From: Acidiphilium rubrum
GTDB lineage: Bacteria > Pseudomonadota > Alphaproteobacteria > Acetobacterales > Acetobacteraceae
DNA: 64,000 nucleotides
Assembly (NCBI RefSeq): GCF_900156265.1
Contig: NZ_FTNE01000002.1
Span: 164,813-228,812, forward strand
Direction of reading: 5' to 3'
Part shown: piece by piece, positions 1-8,016 of the stretch
How the letters are laid out: each line of letters opens with the position of its first letter
Numbering within the stretch: the stretch's first letter is position 1
Notes under the pieces: generated by a model
The model's database searches: none
The model's input: only the letters and a program-made list of their open reading frames with translations
What the model was told of the DNA's origin: nothing
Program-made: the position numbers and the translations under genes

Positions 1-190
1 GGATGGGGCCGCGGGCGAGGGCGGCGAGGAAGCGGGTGGTGAGGTTTTGCAGGCGGGTCCAGATCAGATTGACCATCGGGACGGGGACGTAACCGGCGGG
101 GCCGTGTTCGGCCACGGCGTCGCACAGCGCGTTCATCATGACGATGAAGCAGCGGATGACGAACGGGGGCGGGGTTGGGGTTGCTGACAC
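1..190 (-). CDS. hypothetical protein, N-terminal part only
   Basis: The reverse strand is open from a GTG at 190 to the window edge (63 codons). The product contains VIRCFIVMMNALCDAVAEHG and, further on, MVNLIWTRLQNLTTRFLAAL, a plausible amphipathic helical pattern. I do not recognise the family. The reading frame has the strong third-position G/C bias of the neighbouring genes, which supports coding. The gene continues off the left edge. An ATG 17 codons after the GTG is an alternative start. Nothing overlaps it on the other strand. Confidence 0.5.
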   Translation of the reverse strand, partial: MSATPTPPPFVIRCFIVMMNALCDAVAEHGPAGYVPVPMVNLIWTRLQNLTTRFLAALARGPI

Positions 191-258
191 GTTGGTAGCA
201 TAACCCGCCAGGGTGGGGGGTGAGAAAGCGGTTTTTTCGGGATTGCGTGGGCGATGGT

Positions 259-828
259 TCAGGATTGCGGGTCGGGGCGTAGGAGATCGGCCTCGATCTG
301 GTGCAGGGCGCGGGTGAAGACCGCCGCGTCGTTCAGGGCGCGGGCGAGGACGAGGGCGCCCTGGATGGCGAGCACGGCGGTTTCGGCCCGCTGGCTTGCC
401 TGGGACTGGTTGAGGCCGGTGCGGTGCAGGGCGCCTTCGAGCGCGCTGATCCAGCGGCGGAAGTAGATGGCGATCGGGGTTGCGAAGCGGTCGCGCGTGC
501 CGGTCAGGGTGAAGGCGCCGACCAGGCAGATGCGGTTGCCCGATTGGAAATAGGTCTCGACCGACCGCATCATCCGGGCGATGGCTGTGGCGGCATCGCC
601 GGTGCCCAGCGGGGCGAATATTTCGATCTCGAACCAGTGATCGATATGGGCGAGGATGTGGCTTGCCATGTCTTCCTTGCCGCCGGGGAAGAAATGATAG
701 AGGCTGCCTTTGCCGAAGCCGGTGGTTGCCGTGATCTGGGAGAGGCTTGCGCCCTCGTAGCCGTGTTCGCGAAAGACCTCCGCGATTGCGGCCACCACGT
801 CCGATTTTTCGGCCACGATGCGGGGCAT
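259..828 (-). CDS. TetR/AcrR family transcriptional regulator
   Basis: This 189-residue protein has the TetR layout: an N-terminal helix-turn-helix (about residues 8-50, with FGKGSLYHFF at 38-47 as the recognition helix) and a variable ligand-binding C-terminal half. The segment FFPGGKEDM resembles the LmrA/YxaF subgroup, whose members repress their own neighbours in response to small hydrophobic molecules. The gene lies 3 bp downstream of a DUF1348 gene on the same strand, so the two probably form one transcript. A perfect 6-bp-arm palindrome upstream of that gene is the likely operator. The effector cannot be read from sequence. Confidence 0.9.
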   Translation of the reverse strand: MPRIVAEKSDVVAAIAEVFREHGYEGASLSQITATTGFGKGSLYHFFPGGKEDMASHILAHIDHWFEIEIFAPLGTGDAATAIARMMRSVETYFQSGNRICLVGAFTLTGTRDRFATPIAIYFRRWISALEGALHRTGLNQSQASQRAETAVLAIQGALVLARALNDAAVFTRALHQIEADLLRPDPQS

Positions 829-831
829 GGG

Positions 832-1305
832 TTAGAGCCCGAGGTCGGTCAGGCCGGGGTGGTCGGGTGGCCGGGGGGCTGAATTGTTCCAATGAAACAG
901 GCGATCTTCCGGGGCGATCGGGGCGTCGTTGATCGAGGCGTGGCGCTGCGCCATCAGGCCGGACGGGTCGAACAGCCAGTTTTCATTGCCGTAGGCGCGG
1001 AACCATTGGCCGTGATCGTCGTGAAACTCGTAGGCGAAGCGCACGGCGATGCGGTTTTCCGTGCAGGCCCAGAGTTCCTTGATCAGGCGGTAGTCGTGTT
1101 CGCGCGCCCATTTCCGGGTCAGGAATTCGACGATGGCCGGGCGGCCTTTGAGGAATTCGCTGCGGTTTCGCCAGATGCTGTCCGGTGTGTAGGCAAGGGC
1201 GACGCGCGCGGGGTTGCGGGTGTTCCAGGCATCTTCGGCGGCGCGGATTTTCTGGATGGCGGTTGTGGTGGTGAAGGGCGGCAGCGGGGGGCGGGTTTCA
1301 GACAT
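832..1305 (-). CDS. DUF1348 family protein (NTF2-like fold)
   Basis: The 157-residue product matches the DUF1348/nuclear transport factor 2-like family. Its hallmarks are [11 protein letters not shown] near residues 22-32, [10 protein letters not shown] at 39-48, the [16 protein letters not shown] stretch at 64-79, and [21 protein letters not shown] at 90-110 with the final INDAPI. These proteins are small alpha+beta barrel dimers of unknown reaction, often under TetR control. The gene comes first in a two-gene unit with the TetR gene. The palindrome at 1326-1341 sits 21 bp before its ATG. It may handle a small organic molecule sensed by the regulator, but that is inference. Confidence 0.88.
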   Translation of the reverse strand: MSETRPPLPPFTTTTAIQKIRAAEDAWNTRNPARVALAYTPDSIWRNRSEFLKGRPAIVEFLTRKWAREHDYRLIKELWACTENRIAVRFAYEFHDDHGQWFRAYGNENWLFDPSGLMAQRHASINDAPIAPEDRLFHWNNSAPRPPDHPGLTDLGL

Positions 1306-1325
1306 CGACGGGCTCCGATTGGGTT

Positions 1326-1341
1326 TGTACCGATTGGTACA
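1326..1341. promoter_or_regulatory. putative TetR operator palindrome
   Basis: TGTACC-GATT-GGTACA is a perfect inverted repeat with 6-bp arms and a 4-bp spacer, immediately upstream of the DUF1348-tetR unit. Position and symmetry fit autoregulation by the TetR protein. Binding is inferred. Confidence 0.6.
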
Positions 1342-1451
1342 GAATTGGTCAAGTGGCGTTGCGGAAGGCGGCGCGCGTGGGGGACGGCTTCGGGGAGGTT
1401 GCGGACGTTGAGGGCGGGGATGGGTTGCCAGAGAGACCCGATTCGACGGGG

Positions 1452-1844
1452 TTAGTGATCTTCCAGGGTCAGGTGCGCGATGAAGCCGGAGCGGGTTTCT
1501 CCGGCGGCGGCGGCCAGGGCGTCGAGGCGTTTCAGGATGCGGCGGGGCAATGTGATGTTGACGCGGGCGATCGTGTCATCGAGCAGGGCGGGGTCGATCG
1601 TGATGATCCCGAAGGTCCAGCCGGCGTAATCGGGGTTGGTGCGGATCGCATCCAGGCTGGTGGGTTTCGGGATGGGTCCGCCCGCGTCGAGTGTGGCGTC
1701 GATCCAGGCGGCGGCGGCTTGCTCGGCCGCGGTCAGGGCTTCGTCCAGCGTGTCGCCGGCGGAGAAGCAGCCGGGAAGATCGGGGATGGCGACGCCGAAA
1801 GCGGTTTGATCGGTGCCGGGTTCGATGGCGATGGGGTAGCGCAT
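1452..1844 (-). CDS. hicB: HicB family antitoxin
   Basis: The product is 130 residues. The N-terminal part is the HicB degraded RNase-H fold ([10 protein letters not shown], then [20 protein letters not shown] at 18-37). The C-terminal part (about 94-127) looks like a ribbon-helix-helix DNA-binding segment, [20 protein letters not shown]. HicB binds and neutralises the HicA mRNA interferase and represses the operon. It lies 9 bp downstream of hicA on the same strand, the usual toxin-first order for HicAB. The length is normal for the long HicB form. Confidence 0.92.
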   Translation of the reverse strand: MRYPIAIEPGTDQTAFGVAIPDLPGCFSAGDTLDEALTAAEQAAAAWIDATLDAGGPIPKPTSLDAIRTNPDYAGWTFGIITIDPALLDDTIARVNITLPRRILKRLDALAAAAGETRSGFIAHLTLEDH

Positions 1845-1853
1845 GGTGATCTC

Positions 1854-2051
1854 CTATAGGCCGGCCTGTTTGCGGATGGCGGCGACCAGGCCGGTGCCGA
1901 GGTCTTTTTTCGGGTGTGGCACCACGATGTGACCGGGACGCGTGGGGTGTTTGAAGACATGGTGGGAGCCGCGCACGCGATTAAGCACCCAACCGGCGCT
2001 TTTCAATTCGCGGATGAGATCGGCGCTCTTCACAATGCGCATCATACACAT
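1854..2051 (-). CDS. hicA: HicA family mRNA interferase toxin
   Basis: The product is 65 residues with the double-stranded-RNA-binding-like HicA fold: KSADLIRELKSAGW at 8-21 and the active-site segment RVRGSHHVFKHP at 25-36, where the family catalytic His lies in GSHH. HicA cleaves mRNA and blocks translation until HicB binds it. Starts at 2051, 2045 and 2042 are all possible; the last would give MRIVKSADL, closest to the usual family N-terminus. It is the first gene of the hicA-hicB pair. Confidence 0.92.
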   Translation of the reverse strand: MCMMRIVKSADLIRELKSAGWVLNRVRGSHHVFKHPTRPGHIVVPHPKKDLGTGLVAAIRKQAGL

Positions 2052-2100
2052 TTACTCGCGCGGTTCCAAGGCGTTGCCAAGGCGGCGGCCCTGATTACCA

Positions 2101-2142
2101 AGAGTTTTTTGGTTCTTTTTTGCAAAAAAGAACGGCTTGCTT
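2101..2142. repeat. 42-bp A/T-hairpin repeat, left flank of vapC module
   Basis: A 42-bp unit contains a perfect 22-bp palindrome at 2112-2133 (GTTCTTTTTTG and its complement). The identical 42 bp recur in the same orientation at 2928-2969, so the VapC/AbrB-type module is bracketed by perfect direct repeats. The hairpin is a single-unit relative of the twin-hairpin repeats at 11434, 24935, 53491 and 63846. Confidence 0.85.
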
Positions 2143-2216
2143 TGGTGGGGTGGTGAGGTGATGGGTCTCAAGGGAGACCCATCCTACCGAGATACTGGCT
2201 GTGGGGCGGGATGGGT

Positions 2217-2600
2217 TCAGAGCAGGCGGATTTTGTTGGTGTGTTTGGCCAGGGTTTCGTCGAATGTGACCAGGTGGTCGGCTTTGGCGCGTTCGGCTTC
2301 GGCGAGGATGACGCCGTCGGCGAAGTCGCTGCCGGTTGCGAGGCATTCGATGCCGGCTTCGATGAGGGGGCGATCGAGTTCGATGGTGGGCATGGTCGTG
2401 AGGTCGCGCAGGATCGGAATGATGGCGGCGGGTTGGAATTTGTAGGCGCGGCGCAGGACCCAGACGGTTTCGCACAGCACGATGGTGGAGAGGATGATGG
2501 TATCGGCCGATTCGATGAGTTTTGCGGCGCGTGGGGATTGGTGTGGATCGTCCCAGGTGAGGTAGCGGACGAGGACGTTGGTATCGAGGGCTAGTCGCAC
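2217..2600 (-). CDS. PIN-domain ribonuclease toxin (VapC-like)
   Basis: This 127-residue PIN-domain protein carries the expected acidic residues: D6 in LALDTNVLVRYL, E44 in LCETVWVLRRAY, D95 in GSDFADGVILAEA, and D114 in VTFDETL. PIN toxins are metal-dependent RNases, usually cutting tRNA or rRNA. The start is GTG. It overlaps the last 10 bp of the upstream AbrB-type antitoxin gene, a standard toxin-antitoxin arrangement. Confidence 0.92.
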   Translation of the reverse strand: MRLALDTNVLVRYLTWDDPHQSPRAAKLIESADTIILSTIVLCETVWVLRRAYKFQPAAIIPILRDLTTMPTIELDRPLIEAGIECLATGSDFADGVILAEAERAKADHLVTFDETLAKHTNKIRLL

Positions 2601-2842
2601 GGGTCGTGCTGTTCGATCGCGTTTTGCATTTCGGCGAGGGTGATCGGGCGTTGGCCGGGGCGTTGCAGGGCGGCTTTGAGGTGGGTGATGGTGGGGGCGG
2701 TGGCGATTGTGCGCAGTTCGACCTTGCCGTCCGGGAGCAAGGCGACGTCGATTTTCTGGCCGGGCCGGACGCCGAGGTGTTGCAGGACGGCGGTGCGGAG
2801 GGTGACCTGGCCTTTGGCGGTGATGGTGAGTTGGAGCGACAT
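2591..2842 (-). CDS. AbrB/MazE-type antitoxin
   Basis: The product is 83 residues with the swapped-hairpin AbrB DNA-binding fold: LQLTITAKGQVTLRTAVLQH at 3-22 and LGVRPGQKIDVALLPDGKVEL at 23-43. The remaining tail (about 50-83, ending MQNAIEQHDPCD) is the expected toxin-binding part. It pairs with the overlapping PIN toxin. An inverted repeat just upstream of its ATG is a likely autoregulatory operator. Confidence 0.9.
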   Translation of the reverse strand: MSLQLTITAKGQVTLRTAVLQHLGVRPGQKIDVALLPDGKVELRTIATAPTITHLKAALQRPGQRPITLAEMQNAIEQHDPCD

Positions 2843-2854
2843 GGGGACCGATTG

Positions 2855-2875
2855 GTAAGGTTAGTACTGCCTTAC
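2855..2875. promoter_or_regulatory. putative antitoxin operator
   Basis: GTAAGG (2855-2860) and CCTTAC (2870-2875) form an inverted repeat with a 9-bp spacer, 12 bp before the antitoxin ATG. AbrB-type antitoxins usually bind such sites. Next to it, ACCGATTGGTA at 2847-2857 repeats the core of the TetR palindrome at 1326, possibly by chance. Confidence 0.5.
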
Positions 2876-2927
2876 TTTAATGCGTGGTGGATGCTGGTTC
2901 AAGACCTTCATGGCCCTATAGCTAAAG

Positions 2928-2969
2928 AGAGTTTTTTGGTTCTTTTTTGCAAAAAAGAACGGCTTGCTT
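2928..2969. repeat. 42-bp A/T-hairpin repeat, right flank of vapC module
   Basis: This is a perfect direct copy of the unit at 2101-2142, lying between the antitoxin operator and purQ. It contains the same 22-bp A/T palindrome. Similarity ends sharply at both sides. Confidence 0.85.
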
Positions 2970-2976
2970 CCTTCCG

Positions 2977-3004
2977 CTTGCCCTGAGCCGGCGGGCAGGG
3001 CAAG
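2977..3004. promoter_or_regulatory. hairpin in the purQ leader
   Basis: CTTGCCCTG (2977-2985) pairs perfectly with CAGGGCAAG (2996-3004) around a 10-nt loop, ending 6 nt before the purQ ribosome-binding region at 3011-3020. It could affect purQ translation or stop incoming transcription. There is no T-run, so a normal terminator is unlikely. Confidence 0.4.
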
Positions 3005-3029
3005 ACGCGCGGAACGGAGGCCCTTATTC

Positions 3030-3722
3030 ATGCAAGCAGGCATCATTGTTTTTCCCGGCATCAATCGCGAGCGCGATATTGCGATGGCGTTGGAGGGGAG
3101 TTTGGGGCGCAGGCCGCGGATGATCTGGCATCGGGAGACTGATTTGGCCGGGGTTGATCTGGTGGTGATACCGGGCGGGTTTTCCTATGGCGATTATCTG
3201 CGGTGCGGGGCGATGGCGGCGCAGTCGCCGGTGATGCGGGCGGTATCGGCGCATGCGGCGCGGGGTGGGTATGTGCTCGGGGTTTGCAACGGGTTTCAGA
3301 TTTTGACCGAGGCGCAGATGTTGCCGGGGGCGTTGCTGCGCAATGCGGGGCTGCGGTTTTTATCGATGGATTGTCATTTGCGGGTGGAGCGGGCGGATAC
3401 GGTGTTTAGTGGGCAGTATCAGCGCGGGCAGGTGTTTCGCGCACCGATGGCGCATGGCGATGGCAATTATTTCGCGGATGCGGACACGCTGGATCGGCTG
3501 GAGGGTGAGGGGTTGGTGGCGTTTCGGTATGTCGATGCTTCGGGCGCGGTTTCGGGTGCGGCGAATTTGAACGGGTCGGCGCGGAATATTGCCGGGGTGT
3601 TGTCGGCGAATTTGCGGGTGTTGGGGTTGATGCCGCATCCGGAGAATCTGGTCGATCCGTTGATGGGCGGGGTGGATGGCAAGCCATTGTTCGACAGTCT
3701 GGCCGCGATTGGAGTGGCGTGA
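3030..3722 (+). CDS. purQ: phosphoribosylformylglycinamidine synthase, glutaminase subunit
   Basis: PurQ hydrolyses glutamine and channels ammonia to PurL for the fourth step of purine synthesis. The 230-residue class I amidotransferase shows the nucleophile C86 in GVCNGFQ and the partner H203 and E205 in MPHPEN. The start ATG at 3030 is chosen because it follows a good ribosome-binding site (GGAACGGAGG, 3011-3020) and gives the usual N-terminus; an in-frame extension back to 2964 only reads repeat-derived sequence. The stop overlaps the purL start. The third subunit gene, purS, is not next to it here and must be elsewhere if present. Confidence 0.97.
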   Translation: MQAGIIVFPGINRERDIAMALEGSLGRRPRMIWHRETDLAGVDLVVIPGGFSYGDYLRCGAMAAQSPVMRAVSAHAARGGYVLGVCNGFQILTEAQMLPGALLRNAGLRFLSMDCHLRVERADTVFSGQYQRGQVFRAPMAHGDGNYFADADTLDRLEGEGLVAFRYVDASGAVSGAANLNGSARNIAGVLSANLRVLGLMPHPENLVDPLMGGVDGKPLFDSLAAIGVA

Positions 3723-5914
3723 TGGATCAATTGGTCGATGCGGCGCTGGGGCGGAGTTTCGGGCTGTCGGGTGAGGAGTATGATCGGGTGCTGGCCATTA
3801 TGGGGCGCACGCCGAGCCTGACGGAGTTGGGGATATTTTCGGTGATGTGGTCCGAGCATTGCTCGTATAAATCATCGCGGGTGTGGCTGAAGACGCTGCC
3901 GACGAGCGCGCCTTGGGTGATTCACGGGCCGGGCGAGAACGCTGGTGTGGTGGATATCGGCGAGGGGTTGGCCGCGATTTTCAAGATGGAGAGCCATAAT
4001 CACCCGAGTTTCATCGAGCCGTTTCAGGGTGCTGCGACCGGGGTGGGCGGGATTTTGCGCGACGTGTTCACCATGGGGGCGCGGCCGATCGCGAATTTGA
4101 ACGCGCTGCGGTTTGGTGACCCGTCGCTCGCGGTGACCAAGCGGGTGGTGGATGGCGTGGTGCGCGGCATCGGCGGGTATGGCAATTGCGTGGGCGTGCC
4201 GACGGTGGGGGGTGAGACCAATTTTCATCGCTCGTACAATGGCAATCCGCTGGTCAATGCGATGACGGTGGGGATTGCGGCACAGGACCGGATTTTTCTG
4301 TCGGCGGCGGCGGGGATTGGGAATCCGGTGGTGTACGTGGGCTCGAAGACCGGGCGGGACGGGATTCATGGCGCGACCATGGCATCGAGCGAGTTTGCCG
4401 CGGATTCCGAGGAGAAGCGGCCGACCGTGCAGGTGGGGGACCCGTTCATCGAGAAACTGCTGATCGAGGCGTGTCTCGAATTGATGGCGACGGATGCGAT
4501 CGTTGCGATTCAGGACATGGGGGCGGCGGGGCTGACGTCGTCCTCGGTGGAGATGGCGGGCAAGGGCGGGGTGGGGATTGAACTCGACCTTGATGCGGTA
4601 CCGCAGCGCGAGGCGGGGATGACGGCGTATGAGATGATGCTGTCGGAAAGCCAGGAGCGGATGTTGATCGTGATCGATCCGGCGCGGGAGGATATGGCGC
4701 GGGCGATTTTCGAGAAATGGGAGCTGGATTTCGCGGTGATCGGGCATATTACCGATACCGGGCGGATCGTTGTGAAGCATCGGGGTGTGGTGGAGGCGGA
4801 TATCGCGCTGGATCCGCTGGCGGAACAGGCGCCGTTGTATGAGCGGCCGTACACCGAGGCGGCGAAGCCGGCGGCGTTGGGGGATGTGGATGATCCGGTG
4901 GGGATCGGGCCAGCGTTGCTGCGGTTGATCGGGTGCCCTGATCTCGCTTCGCGGCGCTGGATCTGGGATCAGTATGACGGAACGGTGGGCGGGCAGACGG
5001 TGAAGCGGCCGGGCCAGGCGGATGCGGCGGTGGTGAAGATTCCGGGGAGCGCGCGGGCGCTGGCGCTGACCACGGATTGCACGCCACGCTATTGTGCGGC
5101 GGACCCGGAGGCGGGCGGCGCGCAGGCGGTGGTGGAGGCGTGGCGGAACATCACCGCGACCGGCGGGGTGCCGCTGGCGGTGACGGATAATCTGAATTTC
5201 GGCAATCCGGAGAAGCCGTTGATCATGGGGCAGATCGTGGCGGCGATCCGGGGCATGGGGGCGGCGTGTACCGCGCTGGATTTCCCGGTCGTTTCGGGGA
5301 ATGTGTCTTTGTATAATGAGACCGAAGGGTCGGGGATTTTGCCGACGCCGGCGATCGGCGGGTTGGGCGTGATCGCGGATGCGGCACAGGCGGTGGGGAT
5401 TGCGCTGGCGCCGGGGCTGGATCTGGTCGTGGTGGGGGCGACGCGCGGCGAGCTTGGCCAGTCGCTGTGGTTGCGCGAGGTGCTGGGGCGGGAGGATGGC
5501 GCGCCACCCGCGCTCGATTTCGCGGTGGAACGGCGCAACGGGGAGTTCGTGCGCGGGTTGATCATCGATGGTGTGGTTACGGCATGTCATGATGTTTCGG
5601 ATGGCGGGTTGCTGGTGGCGGTGGCGGAGATGGTGCTGGCCGGGGATGTCGGGGCGGCGTTGAGCCTGGCACCTGAGGGTACGGCGCCCAAGGTTGGAGC
5701 ACATGGGTTCTGGTTCGGTGAGGATCAGGCGCGGTATGTGCTCGCGGTGGTTGATGGCGCGGCGGTTATGCAGGCAGCGCAGGGCGCCGGCGTACCCGCT
5801 GTCATGCTGGGACGGAGCGGCGGCGATCGATTGACACTGCATGACGGCACCGCCATATCTGTGGCAGAAATGCGAACAGCGCATGAACACTTCTTTGCGC
5901 GCTGGTTCGCCTGA
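3722..5914 (+). CDS. purL: phosphoribosylformylglycinamidine synthase, large subunit
   Basis: PurL is the ATP-dependent synthetase half of FGAM synthase, converting FGAR to FGAM with ammonia from PurQ. At about 730 residues it is the small-type PurL of PurSQL systems, not the 1300-residue fusion. [17 protein letters not shown] at 91-107 and the second-half [11 protein letters not shown] are typical of the duplicated AIRS-like domains. ATG 3722 overlaps the purQ stop (TGATG); a GTG at 3719 is an alternative. The overlap implies translational coupling. The next gene (bolA) starts 19 bp after the stop, so transcription may continue into it. Confidence 0.97.
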   Translation: MDQLVDAALGRSFGLSGEEYDRVLAIMGRTPSLTELGIFSVMWSEHCSYKSSRVWLKTLPTSAPWVIHGPGENAGVVDIGEGLAAIFKMESHNHPSFIEPFQGAATGVGGILRDVFTMGARPIANLNALRFGDPSLAVTKRVVDGVVRGIGGYGNCVGVPTVGGETNFHRSYNGNPLVNAMTVGIAAQDRIFLSAAAGIGNPVVYVGSKTGRDGIHGATMASSEFAADSEEKRPTVQVGDPFIEKLLIEACLELMATDAIVAIQDMGAAGLTSSSVEMAGKGGVGIELDLDAVPQREAGMTAYEMMLSESQERMLIVIDPAREDMARAIFEKWELDFAVIGHITDTGRIVVKHRGVVEADIALDPLAEQAPLYERPYTEAAKPAALGDVDDPVGIGPALLRLIGCPDLASRRWIWDQYDGTVGGQTVKRPGQADAAVVKIPGSARALALTTDCTPRYCAADPEAGGAQAVVEAWRNITATGGVPLAVTDNLNFGNPEKPLIMGQIVAAIRGMGAACTALDFPVVSGNVSLYNETEGSGILPTPAIGGLGVIADAAQAVGIALAPGLDLVVVGATRGELGQSLWLREVLGREDGAPPALDFAVERRNGEFVRGLIIDGVVTACHDVSDGGLLVAVAEMVLAGDVGAALSLAPEGTAPKVGAHGFWFGEDQARYVLAVVDGAAVMQAAQGAGVPAVMLGRSGGDRLTLHDGTAISVAEMRTAHEHFFARWFA

Positions 5915-5933
5915 CGCCACCAAGGATAGCATC

Positions 5934-6167
5934 ATGGCCATGTCGGTCGCTGAAATTGAACAATTGATCAAATCCGCCCTGCCGGACGCGAAAATCACGG
6001 TTGAGGATCTGGCGGGGGATGGCGATCACTACGCCGCGACAGTAACCAGCGAACAGTTCCGGGGCATTCCGCGGGTGCGCCAGCATCAGATGGTGTATGC
6101 CGCGTTGCAGGGCCGGATGGGCGGCGCGTTGCACGCGCTGGCGCTGCAGACCTCGGCACCCGAATAG
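5934..6167 (+). CDS. BolA family protein
   Basis: The product is 77 residues with the BolA signature: [26 protein letters not shown] and the C-terminal [25 protein letters not shown], including the conserved His that takes part in Fe-S ligation. Short BolA proteins of this kind act with monothiol glutaredoxin in Fe-S cluster trafficking and iron sensing. ATG 5934 has AAGGA 7 bp upstream. The glutaredoxin gene follows after 29 bp, the standard bolA-grxD pairing. Confidence 0.93.
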   Translation: MAMSVAEIEQLIKSALPDAKITVEDLAGDGDHYAATVTSEQFRGIPRVRQHQMVYAALQGRMGGALHALALQTSAPE

Positions 6168-6196
6168 CCGATACAACGCGTTTCAGGAGAATTTTC

Positions 6197-6547
6197 ATGA
6201 GCCAGACGACCGACAACCCCGCCTTCACCGCGATCAAGGCCAGCATTACCGAAAATCCGGTCATGCTGTTCATGAAGGGCACCGCGATGTTTCCGCAGTG
6301 CGGGTTCTCCGCGCGGGTGGTGCAGATTTTGACGCATAGCGGCGTGCCGTTCAAGACCGCCAATGTGCTGGAAGATGCGGAATTGCGTGACGGGATCAAG
6401 GCGTTTTCGAACTGGCCGACGATTCCGCAGCTTTATGTCAAGGGCGAGTTCGTCGGTGGCTGCGACATCGTGACCGAGATGTTCCAGTCCGGCGAGTTGC
6501 AGACGCTGTTCGAGCAGAACGGGATCGCGAAGACCGCTGCGACCTAG
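6197..6547 (+). CDS. grxD: monothiol glutaredoxin, Grx4 type
   Basis: The 116-residue product carries the class II active site CGFS at 35-38 within [14 protein letters not shown], the glutathione-binding [19 protein letters not shown] at 73-91, and the family N-terminus. Such proteins bind a bridging [2Fe-2S] cluster with glutathione and pass it on, alone or with BolA. An AGGAGA ribosome-binding site precedes the ATG. The following glycosyltransferase frame may begin inside its last codons. Confidence 0.96.
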   Translation: MSQTTDNPAFTAIKASITENPVMLFMKGTAMFPQCGFSARVVQILTHSGVPFKTANVLEDAELRDGIKAFSNWPTIPQLYVKGEFVGGCDIVTEMFQSGELQTLFEQNGIAKTAAT

Positions 6548-7745
6548 ACGCTTCAGCTTCGTTACCGATGAGCTGCCGCGACCGGGAACGGCCGGGCATC
6601 TTGCCTATAATCATGCGCTGATCAGCCATTTAAGCGCGCGCGGGCATCGGGTGGATTTGTATTTGACCCGGCCGCGCTTGCCGCTGCCCGTGATGCGGCT
6701 GGCCAAAGGCGGGCCGTTTGCCAGCGTTTCGGGCCCGCGCCTGGTGCAGACCGGGCGGTTTCTGACCGCGGCGGAACCGCGCGCCGCCGGTGCCGCCCTG
6801 GCCCGGGCGGTTCTGCCGGGCCGGCTGTGGCGCGGCGGCCGGCAGGCGCGGGGCAATGATGTGGTGCTCGGGGCTTTCATATCCGATGATGAGGCCGCCT
6901 GGATCGGCGCGCGGATTGCCGCGGCCTCGCCGGATTTTATCCTGATCGACACCATGTTCCGCACCCGCCTGCTGGATCGGCCGGAACTGCACGGTATGCG
7001 CGCGGTCGTGGTGACGCATGATCTGTTCCACCGCCGGCACGCCGCGCTGAAAATGGCGGGCTATCGGGTCGAACCTGCGACTTTGACCCGTCAGGATGAG
7101 GCCGCACTGCTCGACCGGGCCGGGGCGATCGTTGCGATTCAGCCCGAAGAGGCCGAGTTTCTGCGCGACATGTGCCCGGATCGGCCGGTCATTACCGTGC
7201 CGATGCCCGCCGCCACGCAGCCGCGGCCGCAGGGCGTGCGGCGCGATCCTGATCGGCTGGTGTTCGTCGGCAGCGATACGCTCCCGAATCTCGATGGGCT
7301 GCGCTGGTTTTTCGATGCGATCTGGCCGGGATTGCGCGCCGCACGGCCGCAGATCGCGCTCGATCTCGCCGGGGATTGCGGCATCGCCATTGGGCGGATG
7401 CCGCCCGGTGTGCGGCGCCTCGGGCGCGTGGCGGACCTGGCCCCCGCGCTGCACGGCGCGGCCCTGGCGATCGCGCCGCTGCGCACCGGGTCTGGGTTGA
7501 AGGTAAAACTGCTCGATTACGCGCGACACGGGCTTTGGACCGTCGCCACCAACGAGGCTCGCACCGGCCTTGCCTCCGACAGCCGCCCGCCGATTTTCGT
7601 TGCGGATCAGCCCGCGACCTTCGGCGCCACCATCCTTGCCGCGTTGGCACAACAGCCGGTCGAAGACGACGCGCTCGCCTTTATCAGCCGCCATTACGCC
7701 GCTGCTCAGGTCTTTGCACCGCTGACCGATCTGCTGGAGGCTTAG
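6537..7745 (+). CDS. glycosyltransferase (GT1/GT4-like), non-standard start
   Basis: The product has the two-Rossmann architecture of GT4-like enzymes: an N-terminal [20 protein letters not shown] segment, [14 protein letters not shown] in the middle, and a C-terminal nucleotide-sugar half with [20 protein letters not shown], a DLAGDCG loop and [20 protein letters not shown]. The substrate is unknown. The obvious N-terminal homology lies upstream of the first usable GTG (6651), yet no ATG, GTG or TTG exists in frame between the preceding in-frame stop (about 6470) and 6651. I place the start at CTG 6537, overlapping the grxD stop region. If CTG is not used, the product begins at 6651 and lacks the first beta strand. 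Confidence 0.75.
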   Translation: MRPRRFSFVTDELPRPGTAGHLAYNHALISHLSARGHRVDLYLTRPRLPLPVMRLAKGGPFASVSGPRLVQTGRFLTAAEPRAAGAALARAVLPGRLWRGGRQARGNDVVLGAFISDDEAAWIGARIAAASPDFILIDTMFRTRLLDRPELHGMRAVVVTHDLFHRRHAALKMAGYRVEPATLTRQDEAALLDRAGAIVAIQPEEAEFLRDMCPDRPVITVPMPAATQPRPQGVRRDPDRLVFVGSDTLPNLDGLRWFFDAIWPGLRAARPQIALDLAGDCGIAIGRMPPGVRRLGRVADLAPALHGAALAIAPLRTGSGLKVKLLDYARHGLWTVATNEARTGLASDSRPPIFVADQPATFGATILAALAQQPVEDDALAFISRHYAAAQVFAPLTDLLEA

Positions 7746-8016
7746 GGCTGGGGGTGGGTGGCCGTTGGGGCAAGGCAGGGAGAGGGCGCTGCCTGGCACT
7801 TTCGGTCGACCTGGCCTATGTCGCCGTCCCGGCGCGCGTCGCGCGCTTTGTTATATGCCCGGCGCGCGTCGCGCGCATTACCATAAGACAGCGGGGATCT
7901 TGCCCGCGGAGCCTTCAACGGGGTTCAAGGGCGGAGGCGCCGAAGGTTCCAGCGACGCTCGTCATGGCTGAAATGGCTTCGGAGGGAGACCCCATGGCCT
8001 TGGTTCCCTGCCAGCG
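7746..8016. repeat. intergenic region with decayed palindrome element and tandem GCGCGC units
   Basis: About 7764-7830 is recognisably related to the loop and inner arms of the elements at 14442 and 22729 (GAGGGCGCTGCCT, ACTTTC, CTGGCCT, GTCGCC in order), but its arms no longer match. It is followed by two identical 19-bp units rich in GCGCGC at 7828-7846 and 7858-7876, 30 bp apart. I see no gene here. Confidence 0.55.

Noticed and set aside
2097-2156. Short peptides such as [11 protein letters not shown] read from hairpin repeats
   Set aside because: These are translations of the A/T palindromes and recur at each repeat, so they are not separate genes.
3872-5998. Long open frame on the reverse strand (708 codons) across purL
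   Set aside because: It is the antisense shadow of purL, Arg/His/Pro-rich, with no family resemblance.
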